From the NCBI GenBank assembly GCA_021442155.1, contig CM038215.1:214576982-214640981 (forward strand): a stretch of 64,000 nt of DNA, in the 5' to 3' direction. The position numbers and the translations under genes are program-made. The DNA comes from Cymbidium sinense. Taxonomy: Eukaryota > Streptophyta > Magnoliopsida > Asparagales > Orchidaceae. The notes under the pieces were generated by a model, which was given only the letters and a program-made list of their open reading frames with translations, was not told the origin of the DNA and did not search any database. This document shows, one piece after another, positions 30,511 through 42,025 of the stretch (the first letter of the stretch is position 1; each line of letters begins with the position of its first letter).

Positions 30511-31850
30511 ATGGAAAGTGATGATGCCGATCAACTTATGACTGGTATTACTGCCATATGCTTAATAAATGAGTATTATGAGTCTTATGTTTGCAAGACT
30601 CCATGTATGACTTCCAAATTTATTGGAGAAAAATGGATCACTGAGTTAGTTATAGGGAACCCAGGTAGATTTCATAACATGTTTCGTATGTCACAAATAA
30701 TTTTCACTAATCTGTTGCAAGAGTTAGAAAATTCTCATGGACTCAGTGGATCTTCTAGAACTACAACTAGAGAAGTCTTGGCCCTAACACTGTATATATT
30801 ATCACATAATGAACTATTAGGGAAACTAGAAAGTAATTTCAACACTCATCTAAAATTATAAGAAGATACTTCTCTATTGGCTTTGATGCTTTGGTAAGTT
30901 TATCAACTAAAGTTATAAAGCCAATAGATTCAACTTTTCAGAATATACCAGATGAGATTTTGTAGGATTATCGATACATGCCATATTTCAAGGTGAACTT
31001 CATTTTTAAGTGTATGTCTAAATAATTATTTCTGATAATCACTAATCATGTATCAAACTCTGATGTAGGATTACATTGGAGCAATTGAAGGGACATATGT
31101 CGATGCTCGTGTGCCTTCAAGTGATAAGGTAGCTTATATTGGCCGATATGGCTTGCCTACCCAGAACGTAATGATTGTATGTGATTTCAATATGTGCTTT
31201 ACTTTTTTATTGGCTGGATGGGAAGAAAGTGCACATAATAGTCACATATTCAAGAATGTCATACAACATAGAGAAAATAACTTTTCATTACCTCCTCTAG
31301 GTATTACTGTATTGAATCATTTATTCATTTCAAAGAAATTAGAGCTGTAATTATAAATTCAAATAAGAAAATATTATGTTGTTGATGCATGTTATCTAAT
31401 GCAACAAGGATTCTTGAAGCCTTTTCCAAAAATAAAATATCATATCCCTGATTTTGAAAGGAGTAGTCAAGTCATTAGGGGAAGGAAAGAATTACTTAAT
31501 AAATGATACTTATCATTGCGTGGTGTAATTGAGCAAGCTTTTGGAGTATGGTAGAAGAAATGGATTATGGTATGCCTACAAACTCCTTTAAGAAGCAGGT
31601 AAAAATAGTTGCAGCTACAATGGCTTTACATAATTATATATGCTACCACCCATCACACCATGACATTGAGTTCAAGATTATAGACAATGATCAATCATTT
31701 GTTCCAACTGAAGCATTTGAATATCGATTGGGCCACTCAATGGTAGAAACTACTCAATATATCACAGAATTTGAGACACAAGATAGAGAAGGAGCTGAGG
31801 AGATGAAAGAGTTACGAGAGCAAATTACAGATGCCTTAGATAGTGATTAG
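30511..31850 (+). pseudogene. PIF/Harbinger DDE transposase
   Basis: It starts MESDDADQLMTGITAICLIN. The helix-turn-helix-like N-terminal region runs to EVLALTLYILSHN. A frameshift near 30825 is followed by FQHSSKIIRRYFSIGFDALV, a stop near 30964, and an intron 30993-31068. The nuclease core follows: DYIGAIEGTYVDARVPSSDK, NVMIVCDFNMCFTFLLAGWE, YYVVDACYLMQQGFLKPFPK and LRGVIEQAFGVW, then VKIVAATMALHNYI. The catalytic Asp of GAIDGT is Glu here (31087-31089). The second Asp (31384) and the Glu (31531) remain. Further stops lie at 31504 (TGG to TGA in the NKWHS block) and just after 31540. A second intron-like gap precedes YYVVDA. Inactive. Confidence 0.88.
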
Positions 31851-31924
31851 ATTGGATTTAATTACTATTTGTAATTGGCTTTTGTAACCCTTATTTTAAA
31901 TGATAGTTTAAACTCTATATATTC

Positions 31925-34198
31925 ACATCTACATGCCTATGGAAATAAGTTATCTTTGTTGTACTACTTATTTGAAGGAATCAATGCTAACATATGCAAA
32001 ATATTTCTTTGCCAACACATCATGCTTATTGACAAGAATTTGAGATAACTAGTTGAGTGTTATATTTCAACATTTGTAAAGTGTTTGTTAGCTTTTCTTT
32101 AATAAAGTGTTTGTTAGCTTCAACATGGTTAGCATGATCATATTTCATGGGTCTATATGCAACAATAATGGTTGATTTGCTATCATAGGGAGTTTCATTG
32201 GACCTTTTCATTCAACTTTTAAATCTTGTTCATAAATTTAAGCCAGAATAATTCATAGATTCTCAGTGTCATGGATCTAAATTTGATGTTGCAACTACAT
32301 CTATTATTTTCTTCTATAAGTCACGAGGTTGCCTTTTTAAGAATATGAAATATCATGAAGTTGACCTCCTATCAACTATACTTCTTGCACAATCAACATA
32401 TGCATAAGCTTCAAGTGTCATATCCTTCCATCTTTTTGAATAAAATTCTTTTATCTTAGGTTCCTTTAAGATATCATAAAATTTCTTTGAAATATGCCTA
32501 ATCTTGCCATAATATGAGTCAAGTAATATTTATGATATTGTTCAATTCAAAAATTTTCTAATCTCCTGTGATTCTTTAAAGAAAAAAAATGACATACATT
32601 ATTGGACAAAAATACGTCTAGTCCTAGAATTCCTAGTAATTCACTTGATTATTATCTTTCAGATGTCATTTTAATTAGTTTTTTTAATCTCCAAGGAGAG
32701 GTAATTATAATGCTGCTGGTTTTTAGTCAGGGATCATCTTCTCTTAATATTTGTGATAGGATAATGTGCATGTGCCGTGTATTTGAAAAATATTCCCTAA
32801 CGTGATCTTCGGTAGGTCATCTTCATTAAAGTTATCTGTAATAAGCAGACAAGAAAGTCAGAAGGATATGGTTTCATTGAATTTTTTACTCATGCAATAA
32901 CTGATAAAGTAAATCAAACATTCACTAGTCGTTTGATGCATAACAGAGATCAATCTTTTAGGTTAAATTGGGCCTCATTTAGTGGTGGTGATAGGCGTTC
33001 CGATATAAGTTCTGGTTACTCTATTTTTGTGGGCGATCTTGCTACTAATGTTATGGATTCTTTGCTATAATAAACTTTTTGTACCAAATACTCATTTGTA
33101 AAAAGCACCAAAGTTTTCATTGATGCTAATACTGGCTGATCAAAAGGATATGGTTTTGTTATATTTGGAGATGATAATGAGAAAGCTCTTACTATGACTG
33201 AGATGAATGACATTTATTGCTTGAGTAGGCCCATGCGTATTTGTGCTGCAAGTCTAAGAAAATTATCTAGTTTGTCTTAAGGTGGTTGTCATTCTATGTT
33301 TCTAAAATTATGAAGGAATTTGTTTAGTAAGTTTCAATGTGCCATGGTTTGATATGAAGTACTAATTCTTGTTCATTATTATTCTCTTATTTTGTCACAA
33401 CAAAGAAATTTTTTATTCTCTAATCATGTTGCATGAGAAAGTAGTTTGTTTTTTTTGGGTATTAGTCTTTTTATTGGCTTATGTAAGTCTATTCTAAACT
33501 CTATTAGTTTTGGTGTTTTTGATGTGGAGTTCGGCACTGATGCACATGGGTATGGTAATTCTATTTTTTTTGGGTTCAAATTATTTGCTTGTTTTTTCAC
33601 TTCCAATTTTGGTTTTATTTGTTCCTTTTATTTTTGTCGCTTAATATTTCATGAGTGGATATTGTTTTTCTCGTAAACTTATATGAATTTATTTTTATCT
33701 TAAGTGGTCTATATAATAGTTATGTTGTTAAGCTTGAATTTTAATTGATGCAGTTAGATATTTGCTGCATTTTGGGATAATTCGAACATAGTCACTTAGG
33801 TCCTCTACTTTCATTTGATGATGGTTCCTGAAAGTCTTCAAGTCAAGTGACCTAAGACCTTTAACTAGAAAAAAAATTGTATATTATTCTTTGGGGACAT
33901 CGTTTGCTTTTTTTACTGTAAATTAGTTCTTAACTTTTAATTATATTTACTTTTACCAATTTCCAAAGTGTTTCTACCATTTCATGATGTGAGACATGTA
34001 AAGTAGCATTTGAAACTTCATACTATTGATGATTAAAATACATACAAGAGCAATAAAGGGTACCATTTTTAGTATGTAAATAAAAATAGAAGGTTTGTTT
34101 ATTTGTTGGGTTACGGTAGAGTTTACCATTTTATAAATATCTGCTTGGTACAACTACATGCCTATGAGAACAAGTTATCTTTGTTGTACTACTTATTT
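31925..34198. repeat. 49-bp direct repeat flanking the RBP45/47 segment
   Basis: 31925-31973 and 34150-34198 match at 45 of 49 positions (core AGTTATCTTTGTTGTACTAC). They bracket 2.2 kb that includes the RBP45/47 retro-pseudogene. The repeat may mark an insertion or a duplication in the Harbinger element. Confidence 0.75.
32815..33280 (+). pseudogene. RBP45/RBP47-like RNA-binding protein, processed pseudogene fragment
   Basis: It reads VIFIKVICNKQTRKSEGYGF, IEFFTHAITDKVNQTF, SFRLNWASFSGGDRRSDI, YSIFVGDLATNVMDSLL, then TKVFIDANTG and SKGYGFVIFGDDNEKALTMT, ending with RPMRICAA. This is the end of RRM1, the linker and most of RRM2 of plant oligouridylate/poly(A)-binding RBP45/47 proteins, which bind pre-mRNA in the nucleus. 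RNP1-type motifs GYGFIEF and GYGFVIF are recognisable. In-frame stops TAATAA (33067-33072) and TGA (33137-33139) kill it. RRM1 runs directly into RRM2 with no intron. RRM3 and a clear poly(A) tail were not found, so it is a truncated retrocopy or captured fragment. Confidence 0.85.
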
Positions 34199-34333
34199 TA
34201 TAATTTTATAAATATGCTTAATTATCATTGTAAAATTATTTTATAATTTCACCACTCTCATATTAATATTTTAATTGCTAATAGAAATTTATCTTAGGAA
34301 ATACGAGTTTGAGGATCTCTACCGATTCTAAAG

Positions 34334-34567
34334 CTGTGTATTGCAACTGTGGTTTGCAATGTTATGTATTCACTTCATAGAGAAGGAAATTATGGGAGAA
34401 GATTTTTCAGGTGTCCAAGAAATAGAACAATATATGATTGCAACTATTTTAGATGGGTTGACAAATATGAGGGTAACACTTCAAATAGTGATCATGCTTG
34501 GAGGGTAGCATTGGAGAAATTTTTTTTAAGAGATTTGATCAACAGGATAACAAGCTTCTTATTTTGA
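34334..34567 (+). pseudogene. GRF-type zinc-finger fragment
   Basis: AVYCNCGLQCYVFTS, then after a frame change near 34378, REGNYGRRFFRCPRNR and CNYFRWVDKYEG. The CxCG, GRRFxxCP, CxxFxWxD spacing fits the GRF zinc finger, a small nucleic-acid-binding module common in plant genomes and often carried by transposons. It has no start and is frameshifted. It lies inside the right end of the presumed Harbinger element. Confidence 0.75.
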
Positions 34568-34891
34568 TCGCACTAGTTGTTGTACTTATAATTTTAATTA
34601 TAGTGTTATTTATTAAGTGATGTATAATCTCATACTGTAATTTAATTGACATAAGCTTATATATGAGTATCCATTATCCTATTTTTCTTTATTCTATTTT
34701 ATATTATTCATTCTTTTCATAGTATTCAACTCATATGCTCATAGGGATATTTTAGTCATTTTTGCACAAACAGCTGCAACACAATAAATTTTGAATTGAG
34801 TTTTCTAACAGAATCATAGCTCAGAAATAACAACTTCTACAGTAGCTTCATAGCTGCTTCTCAAATAGCTACAACTGTACCAAATAGACCC

Positions 34892-35377
34892 TATGTCACT
34901 AATGTGGGATGGGGCAAAACAATAAATATTATCTCATCTCTTTAAGATTTAATAATTCAAATCCAAAATTAAACTTCATAATAACTTGGTTGATCTTCAA
35001 TAGTTTTATTTAACTTGATTGCCCTTAGGAATTAATGTGATTGAATATATCATTTGATAATGTTTAATTATTCCTTTTCAATCATTATAAATTTGTATGT
35101 CATTTGATATTATGCATTCATGTTTTCAAATAAAAGAATCAATTGAATTTAATTATATGTAAGTTGCATATGTTGGAATAATCCTATTATATGTCCGGCT
35201 ATTATCACTAATAAATTTCAAAATTGCTTTTCAAAATTAAAAATTAATGATGAAAATTTAAATCAGTTGGTTATGAATATTATATGTGATTTACATTTGT
35301 TTATACCTTAAACATGTCAAAGTATTATTTTATTTTTATGATTCATGTTCATGTTTACATGTGTTTGAATGTTAATA
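34892..35377. other. AT-rich intergenic DNA
   Basis: Nothing recognised. Confidence 0.5.
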
Positions 35378-35850
35378 AGTATATAGTATGGACATCCCAA
35401 AAATACAAGGCTTTAAGTAGCCCCAAGGAGGTCATAGATTACCTCACTTCCCTGGTTTAACAACAACATGTACTTACTTAATTTCATTCATATGTTTACA
35501 TACATTAGAATTTGGATAGAGCTTTACTTTACATGAATAAATAAATTTGTTAATATATGATTTTTTGCATGATTTTTATTTTTATGATTGTATATATAAT
35601 TATATGTATTTAAGATAACAAGTATATGGTCTAGACATCCCTCGGATACGAGGCTTTAAGCAGCCCCAAGGAGGTCTCAGATTACCTCACTTCCTTGGTT
35701 TAACAATGACACATACTTGCTTAAATCTTTAATACATGTGTATGCATACTTAGATAAGGAATGAAATCTTTCTTTTTCACCAAAAACATATGCATTCATA
35801 ATCATTTAAGTGTGCTAAAATACATTTTATGTATATGTATTTAAGTTCAA
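35378..35850 (+). repeat. Tandem duplication of about 240 bp
   Basis: Blocks at 35378-35485 and 35618-35728 share the GGACATCCC/TAGACATCCC, ATACGAGGCTTTAAGCAGCC and CCAAGGAGGTC...GATTACCTCACTTCC segments in the same order. The spacer between them also shares a GTATATGTATTTAAG-like end that recurs at 35838, so the unit is about 240 bp with a partial third copy boundary. No coding meaning was seen. Confidence 0.8.
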
Positions 35851-38040
35851 AATCATATGCATGCTATTGATGATGAAAAGGAATGATATAACATTATCCA
35901 TGTGATAGTAATTCAATCTCATTAATCTTTATATGGCTTTCATGTTTGAATAGGATTCTTCAAGATTAACCCAAACTTAGGATTAACAAAATATTTTGAA
36001 AAATATTCACTAAAAGAAACCATAATCATAATAACATGCCTTTAGAAAATAATTTAGGATATGGATGAAGAGGGTCAAACCTTTTTCCTCTCTTTATAAC
36101 AATTAGATGCTAAGTAAAAGTTAAATGAAATAAAAGAAAATAAAAATTAAAATTCATCAATCCTTTTAATAACTTGAAATAAAACCACCCCTAATGTTTA
36201 GCTTAAATAATTCCAAACCTTAGATAATTATAATTCTAAAGCTTAACCAAGACATACCACACTAAGCCTAAGTACACAGATTAGAATACTAGGTCACCAC
36301 TTTTAGCTCTAAGTTAGGATGGTGTATATTGTATTTTTGTTTTGTGATGTAATATTTTAGACTGGATGTTAGGATTATTTATGCGTAGACTAGATGTTAA
36401 GCCATTATTAGCCTAATGATATTTTTTACTATGGATTATGCTAAAGGGGCTGTTGAAATGAAAATAAATATATATGTTTTTGCTTGTAGGGTGCTTATTC
36501 CCCCTTTGCATAATCCGTATTAGGTCAGGTGGGCTTGGTTACCCATGTGTAGGGTGCTAAGTCCAAATGTATGGAATATAATTGCTTGGGTTTGTATGGT
36601 TGCTTTAGCTAATATCTATTTTACAGGTGTAGTTAGAATTTATTTTTCCAAAATATGTAATTTTGCAATAGGAATTTGGATTAGTGCTATGAGATTTAGG
36701 ATGAGCAATGGATAGAAGGCAAAGTCCTGGGAGGCCTTATGAAGCCTTGGAGCAAAGCCAAATTATAAGAAGGAAAGAAAAGATGAAGAATGAAGATCCC
36801 CATAGCATCCAATCAATTATAATTATAATATTATTTTATAATTCGGGTTGTATAAGGGTAGAACTTGGCTACCCAATTTCTCTCTTTTTCGGGGTGTACG
36901 ACGGTACCCTGCCACATCGGCCTTTTATTCTTTTATGCAATTTATAAAATGTTTGATTGTCATGTTTATCTTGCGCAATAGAAATTCCATGTTCTTCATA
37001 GGTTTCTTAAGCTTGATGATTGAATGTGTAGCCTAGATGCGGTATGCTCTTTAGGATAAAATTAATTTTTCTACCCCCACTAATCACTCATAATAAAATT
37101 TTAAAATAACTCATAACCTCACTTTAAAGCTTAGGCTATAATCAAGATAATTATAATATTTCAACTCCTTAACTGAATGATGTATGATTTTTAATAATTA
37201 TGCATAACATCTTGTTTCGCTCTTGAATAGGGAGAGTCTCCACTCCTGCATGATAGGGGAATGCTTAACTTGTGAGGACATCCCTTGTAGTGGAGAACAC
37301 CTCCTCCCACTGATTTAGTCAATAATCTAATTTCATCATACATTAGACATAATTATCCTAAGCCTTTATTCAATGAATGTGTCAAAATGATATAAAAACT
37401 TACAAAATTTTGAATTTAGTCTAAGTCATATCTTCATGTCAGTCATGATCTAGTCTTTTAGGGAGTGAGTTTAAAATTCTGGTCTCTTTCCTGATTAAAT
37501 AATAGCTTAGCTATCTTGTACTTACATAAGATTGGCCTACATGGTTTTAAAGCGTAAGAGGTGTTAGTTTCCGACCATTCTAGGCGGTTGTAAGTCCAGA
37601 AGAGTCAGGATGGGTTTATCCTCTCTTGTGGAGGTAAACCACTATGTCCCATTTTCTGGTTAAATTTAGGTCATGCTTTTGGCTTGTGCTAAAGCATCTT
37701 AGATTTAGGATCAGATGTTGCTTGTTCCTTTAGGCTACGAGTATAAGTCCTCACCTCTTAGGCATTTTCACAATCTTGTGTTGATGGATTATGAGCCCTA
37801 GTATTCTAATAAAATTTTAACTCAAATAAAAATAAACTATCTCTTTCAAATATATAAAGCCTCACTATAGGGTAGACTGGAGTACTTACTAGACTTCCTG
37901 GTATCATGAGTGCACCCTACTTACCTTTCTTTGGAATCTAAAAATAAGTCTTCTAGATTGAACTTTCCCACTTGATTTTCAAAAATACCTAATTCTTTGA
38001 TAGTCTAATTTTGAAGTCTTTGGAGATATTTATTGACTAC
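35851..38040. other. Intergenic DNA, unclassified repeats likely
   Basis: It is mostly AT-rich. Patches of higher GC at 36480-36940 and 37210-37310 suggest old elements, but no protein or terminal repeat was identified. It adjoins the stem-loop repeat copies to its right. Confidence 0.45.
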
Positions 38041-38560
38041 TTTAATCGAGAGTGTTCTTAGGAAATTTTCATTTCTTAGGAAGTAATTAACTATAGAAGC
38101 TTGCTTCTATAGGGAACTAAAGAACGACATAAAATAAACCTTGCTTTACCTTTTCAAATAAAGCAGGGGAAAGATCTCTTGTATATGCAAAGACCCATCT
38201 GCCTTAGGAGTCCTTATTAGGTGATTAGGTCAATTATAGGGTGTTGTTTCCATCTTTCTAGATGGTACATCATACATTAATGTCATACCCGATCACTTCA
38301 ATAAGTACCCCTTAAGATCTATGTGGTGTCCACAATGACTCCAAATTAAAACACCACAGTCATCTTTAGCGCTACAGTGTTTGCTTTATAACACTGAGGC
38401 ACTGAACCCTTGGGTTTTTAAGACATGAATTCTTGCCTTATAATGCTACAGAGCTAATTACATAATGCTAAGATGCTAATTTAATTACTCTGAGGTGCTA
38501 CCATGATAGTGCCTAGTCGCCATGCTTTCAACATTGAAGCGCTACTCCTTATACCTACAA
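38041..38560 (+). repeat. Dispersed stem-loop repeat, copy C
   Basis: It contains TTAATCGAGAGTGTTCTTAG, GTAATTAA and a perfect stem-loop at 38091-38112 (arms CTATAGAAGC and GCTTCTATAG, spacer TT), matching the module of copies A and B. Further right, 38350-38540 has CTGAGGCACTGAACCCTTGG and other words shared with 21960-22400, linking this family to the block at 20.7-24.0 kb. Confidence 0.65.
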
Positions 38561-38591
38561 ATTAATATTTTACTATATGAATACCTTATAA

Positions 38592-38975
38592 ATATGGCAT
38601 TCCAAAATGATGTAAGTCTAATCTCCTCATTCATCATGCAAACATCTTATATATTTTCTTATTTGTAATGCAAATAATCTATACCATATAAATCTGGCAT
38701 TCCAAAAAGATATAAGTCCAATCTATGTGTTCACAAATCTATACCCAATGGCATTCCAAAGGGCTGTAAGCCCAATCTATCCATTCACTATGCAAACACT
38801 CTACATTTTGGAATTCCAAAAGGATGTAAGTCCAATCCATGTTTGCCATGTAAAAACCCTAATGACCTTTCAAAGGGATGCAAGTCCAACCCATATGTTC
38901 TCCATGCGAATACCCTAATGGATTTCCAATGGATGTAAGACTAGTCCTATGCTCGCCATGTGAACATCTTTACAC
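38592..38975 (+). repeat. Minisatellite of 55-60 bp units
   Basis: Six diverged units, starting near 38596, 38696, 38751, 38812, 38865 and 38922. Each carries GCATTCCAAAAGGATGTAAG followed by TCCAATC and a CCATGCAAA tail. Between the first two units lies a gap. The open frame 38727-38918 simply translates the repeat (FQRAVSP, FQKDVSP, FQRDASP). Confidence 0.85.
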
Positions 38976-39189
38976 TAAATATTTGCTCTACTCGGGATAT
39001 CCAAGACAAGACAAACCATGACTGCTAATCTGACTCTCTAGACATTATGACTAGCCCTTTAATTTGGTAGACTGGAATAATGTAGTCCTGGAATGATGAA
39101 ACCATGGGATCATGATAGAGATTACTCTCCTATATCCTTTAGACAGTCATCCATATCACACCACTAGACACTAATTTTATATCAGAAAT

Positions 39190-39340
39190 TGATATTATTT
39201 TTAACCTTAATTGAGAGTTCTCTCTTATTGTGGTAAGAGGGGTAGGGGTAATTAACTATGAAAGCCTGCATTCATAGGGAGTAGAACCTGATCTAAATAA
39301 ACCCTAACATAATGCTAGGTAAAATCTAGTTGAATATATA
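39190..39340 (+). repeat. Dispersed stem-loop repeat, copy D
   Basis: It reads TTAATTGAGAGTTCTCTCTT, GGGGTAATTAA, then a stem-loop at 39256-39277 (arms CTATGAAAGC and GCATTCATAG, one mismatch). The continuation AACCTGATCTAAA...GGTAAAATCT matches copies A and B downstream of their stem-loops. Confidence 0.7.
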
Positions 39341-40992
39341 TTAATTTGTCTCATGAAGAACATACTTCTATCCATCCCAATAAAGATCGAGGAAAGTTTC
39401 CAAAAAGATATATTTTATGAGTGAACAATAAGTAATTTTCATATGAAATAAATGGTCTAATCACCTTCAATCAATACATGTTCATAAACTCACATCAAAA
39501 TCAACATTTTTCAAAGTCTCAAAATATGAAATTATTTTAGCACAATGTTAGGTTATCTCCATCATATGGCTTAAGCTTAAGAAAATTCATTAAACACCAA
39601 GTTGAAAAGTATCATAAGTTATGTTGGTCTTTCCTATAAATGAAAAATCTCAAGATTAAATAAATATTATGCTCCACAAATAACTCATTTTGTCAACCTA
39701 ATCATCAAAAGCTTTAAAATAAAAAAATAAATAAAAAATGGGGGCATTTACATATATTCTACACAATTCTTATATTTACATATCTAACATCTAAAATTTA
39801 ATATTACTTAAAAACACTAAATCTTTAATATCACATAAAAAATTTCACCATTATTTTTATATTGAAATGCACCTTTTCATGCTTAAGAAAAGTGCTGTAA
39901 ATATAAATATCAAACTTTTGGTGTTTACTTATAAATACATAAGAATTGTGTGGTATGTAGATAAATCTCTTATAAAACAATTCTATATCTATGCATAACT
40001 AAATAAATATTGATGTTTCCTGCCATAACTTTAAAAATTCAAAAAATTCAAAAAAGTGAATAACTTTTTTGAAAATTTGGCTAACAATATACTATTAATG
40101 AGCTATACTAAACATGAAAATTTCAATTAAGAAATTCATATCTCCAAATTTATGATTTTATTAGAATAATAATGCCAAATTACCATGGAAGCTTTTAAAA
40201 ATATTAAAATATTCTAAAAATTATGAAGTTTTTATTAAAGTTTTCTCTCATTAAATAGAACCTTCCATAAATTTATTAATAAAAAATTTTAATTAAATTT
40301 GTCACAATTATTGGCCTTTTAAAGTAATTTTTTAATTTATAAATTTAAAAACAAATATAAATTTATCAAAAAAGAAATTTAAAAATTAAAGAATAATCTT
40401 TCTTCTCTTTTATATACAAATGATTAAATATTAAGCTTAAATTCCATTATACAAAAATTTTAACTTTCTCAAAATCACGAAAATTCTCCAACCCTTTTTA
40501 ACCTCAGCATTATAAAAAGTGAAAAAAAAATCATTTTTGCAAGTCGATGACCTAATGTTCTTAAATGATAGAACTATGTAGACTTGCTACTTCTCTAAAT
40601 ATATTAATCCCTCACCTTTAATATGACACTAAATTATTACCCCTAATGAGATTTATAATCACCATTGGTCACCATTGCAATAAGATATACATGATTACCC
40701 ACCCTAAATACTCTTTCAAATCAAAATACTCATAAAGTTTATGCCCTTTCATCACCTCATATAAATGAAGTTAAACTATCATTTTTAGATAAGTTTAAAC
40801 TATCAGCCTTATTTAAGCCTCTCCTCCTATCAACAATGAGGTTGACACATTTTTCTATGAGAAATATTCTATTATATTAAAAATGCTCTTATTTCTTCTT
40901 TTTTTATCATGACTCCTACATAAAGTTGAACTAATGCTTCAAGATGGGCCTAAATTAACACTGTCAATTAATTATGCGCCATTGCACGCCAA
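39341..40992. other. Very AT-rich intergenic DNA
   Basis: No gene or element recognised. Confidence 0.55.
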
Positions 40993-41013
40993 CACACACA
41001 CACATACACACAA

Positions 41014-41074
<61 letters not shown>
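40993..41074. repeat. Compound (CA)n-(A)n-(TA)n microsatellite
   Basis: A short CA run, an A run and then about 26 TA units (41021-41073). Confidence 0.95.
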
Positions 41075-41078
<4 letters not shown>

Positions 41079-41871
41079 TTCACACTAATAACATGTTGCT
41101 GCTTATGTTAGCTCCATAATAGAAACATAAAACAGACCAACTTAGGTACTTGAGGGAATATGTTAGGTCAAGTAGAACAATAATGAAATAGTAAAGCTAA
41201 GAAAAAAAGATGAGCGAGTGTAAGAAAATCTACTAAGTTAGTCATTGATTATAAAGATCTATCTCGCCACACTTTGAAAAAAATATAAAGAGATGAAAGT
41301 CCAAAAAAGACAAAATCTCTATCTTCTTGAAATTCCCCCTTTTTATTGGGTTGAGATGTAGTCACATAAGGAAATTACACATCAGCTGAGTCAGTTACAT
41401 AAGGAAAAGAGACTCTCCTATGAAAGGTGAGTATAATATGTTGAGTAGCGAGGTCCTTGAGTATGGTCTTCATCACCGGAAAGAGGTATGGTGTGTATTG
41501 AATGATTGTATCCCATGCGTGATCAAATATTTTTGTGAGAGGCATAAGCATTGAAGATATGTGGATTAACTTAGTTGTCCTTCCTTCACAATCACATAGT
41601 TGGAAGCGAGTTTTCTCATGTGAGATGAGTCATTGAGCTTTGTCTATTGAACGAGTGATGCTTTTGTGAATTCACCCCGTATAGAGTGAGTCTTTATAAG
41701 TGAATGATTCACTTGCACAAGTTCTATCCCATACTATTGAGTTCTAACATTTTAATCTCCACCATCTCCAAGTACTTGATGATCCTACTCACACATCTTG
41801 GGTATATAAGTTAGATTATATGAAAATCTTTGCACCAAGGAATTCTATGCTTGCGTTAATCAGATGATTTA
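41075..41871. other. Intergenic DNA, nothing assigned
   Basis: Moderate GC at 41330-41820 without readable coding similarity. Confidence 0.4.
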
Positions 41872-42025
41872 GTTTGTCACTAAAATGTGCAAGGCACATT
41901 AGCCCAGTGGTTGAGAGCTTAGGCTTTTAACCAAAAACTCTTGTTCAAATTCTTGCACATATATTATGTGTATGAGTTTATGATTAAATTTGCTTAAATA
42001 TCCCAAAAAGGTTTGTCACTAAAAT
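41872..42025 (+). mobile_element. tRNA-derived SINE with perfect 15-bp target-site duplication
   Basis: The body 41887-42010 starts with a tRNA-like head. The A box TAGCCCAGTGG (41900-41910) matches the TRGCNNAGYGG consensus exactly. A stretch like tRNA-Lys around the anticodon (AGGCTTTTAACC) follows, then a B-box-like GTTCAAATTCT (41943-41953). An unrelated AT-rich tail runs to CCAAAAAG. Identical copies of GTTTGTCACTAAAAT flank it (41872-41886 and 42011-42025). Those duplications, the polymerase III promoter boxes and the length of 124 bp are the hallmarks of a SINE. The alternative is a retroposed tRNA pseudogene. Confidence 0.8.

Larger units (their letters stand above)
27790..34891 (+). 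mobile_element. PIF/Harbinger-type DNA transposon, decayed, with foreign inserts
   Basis: It contains both genes typical of plant PIF/Pong elements: a Myb/SANT-like protein (29335-30070) and a DDE transposase (30511-31850), in the same orientation. The left edge GGGTTTGTTTAGG at 27790 and the right edge, whose complement reads GGGTCTATTTGGT (ending 34891), agree at 10 of 13 bases, all differences being transitions. Both resemble PIF terminal repeats. The left edge abuts TTAA. The right flank TAT does not match, so no clean TNA duplication is seen. The pairing of these ends is an inference. The element would be 7.1 kb because it also contains an RBP45/47 retro-pseudogene and a GRF-finger fragment. 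Confidence 0.5.

Noticed and set aside
38727..38918. Repeat-peptide open frame (FQRxxSP)
   Set aside because: It mirrors the DNA minisatellite, has no start context, and its units contain indels that would break the frame.
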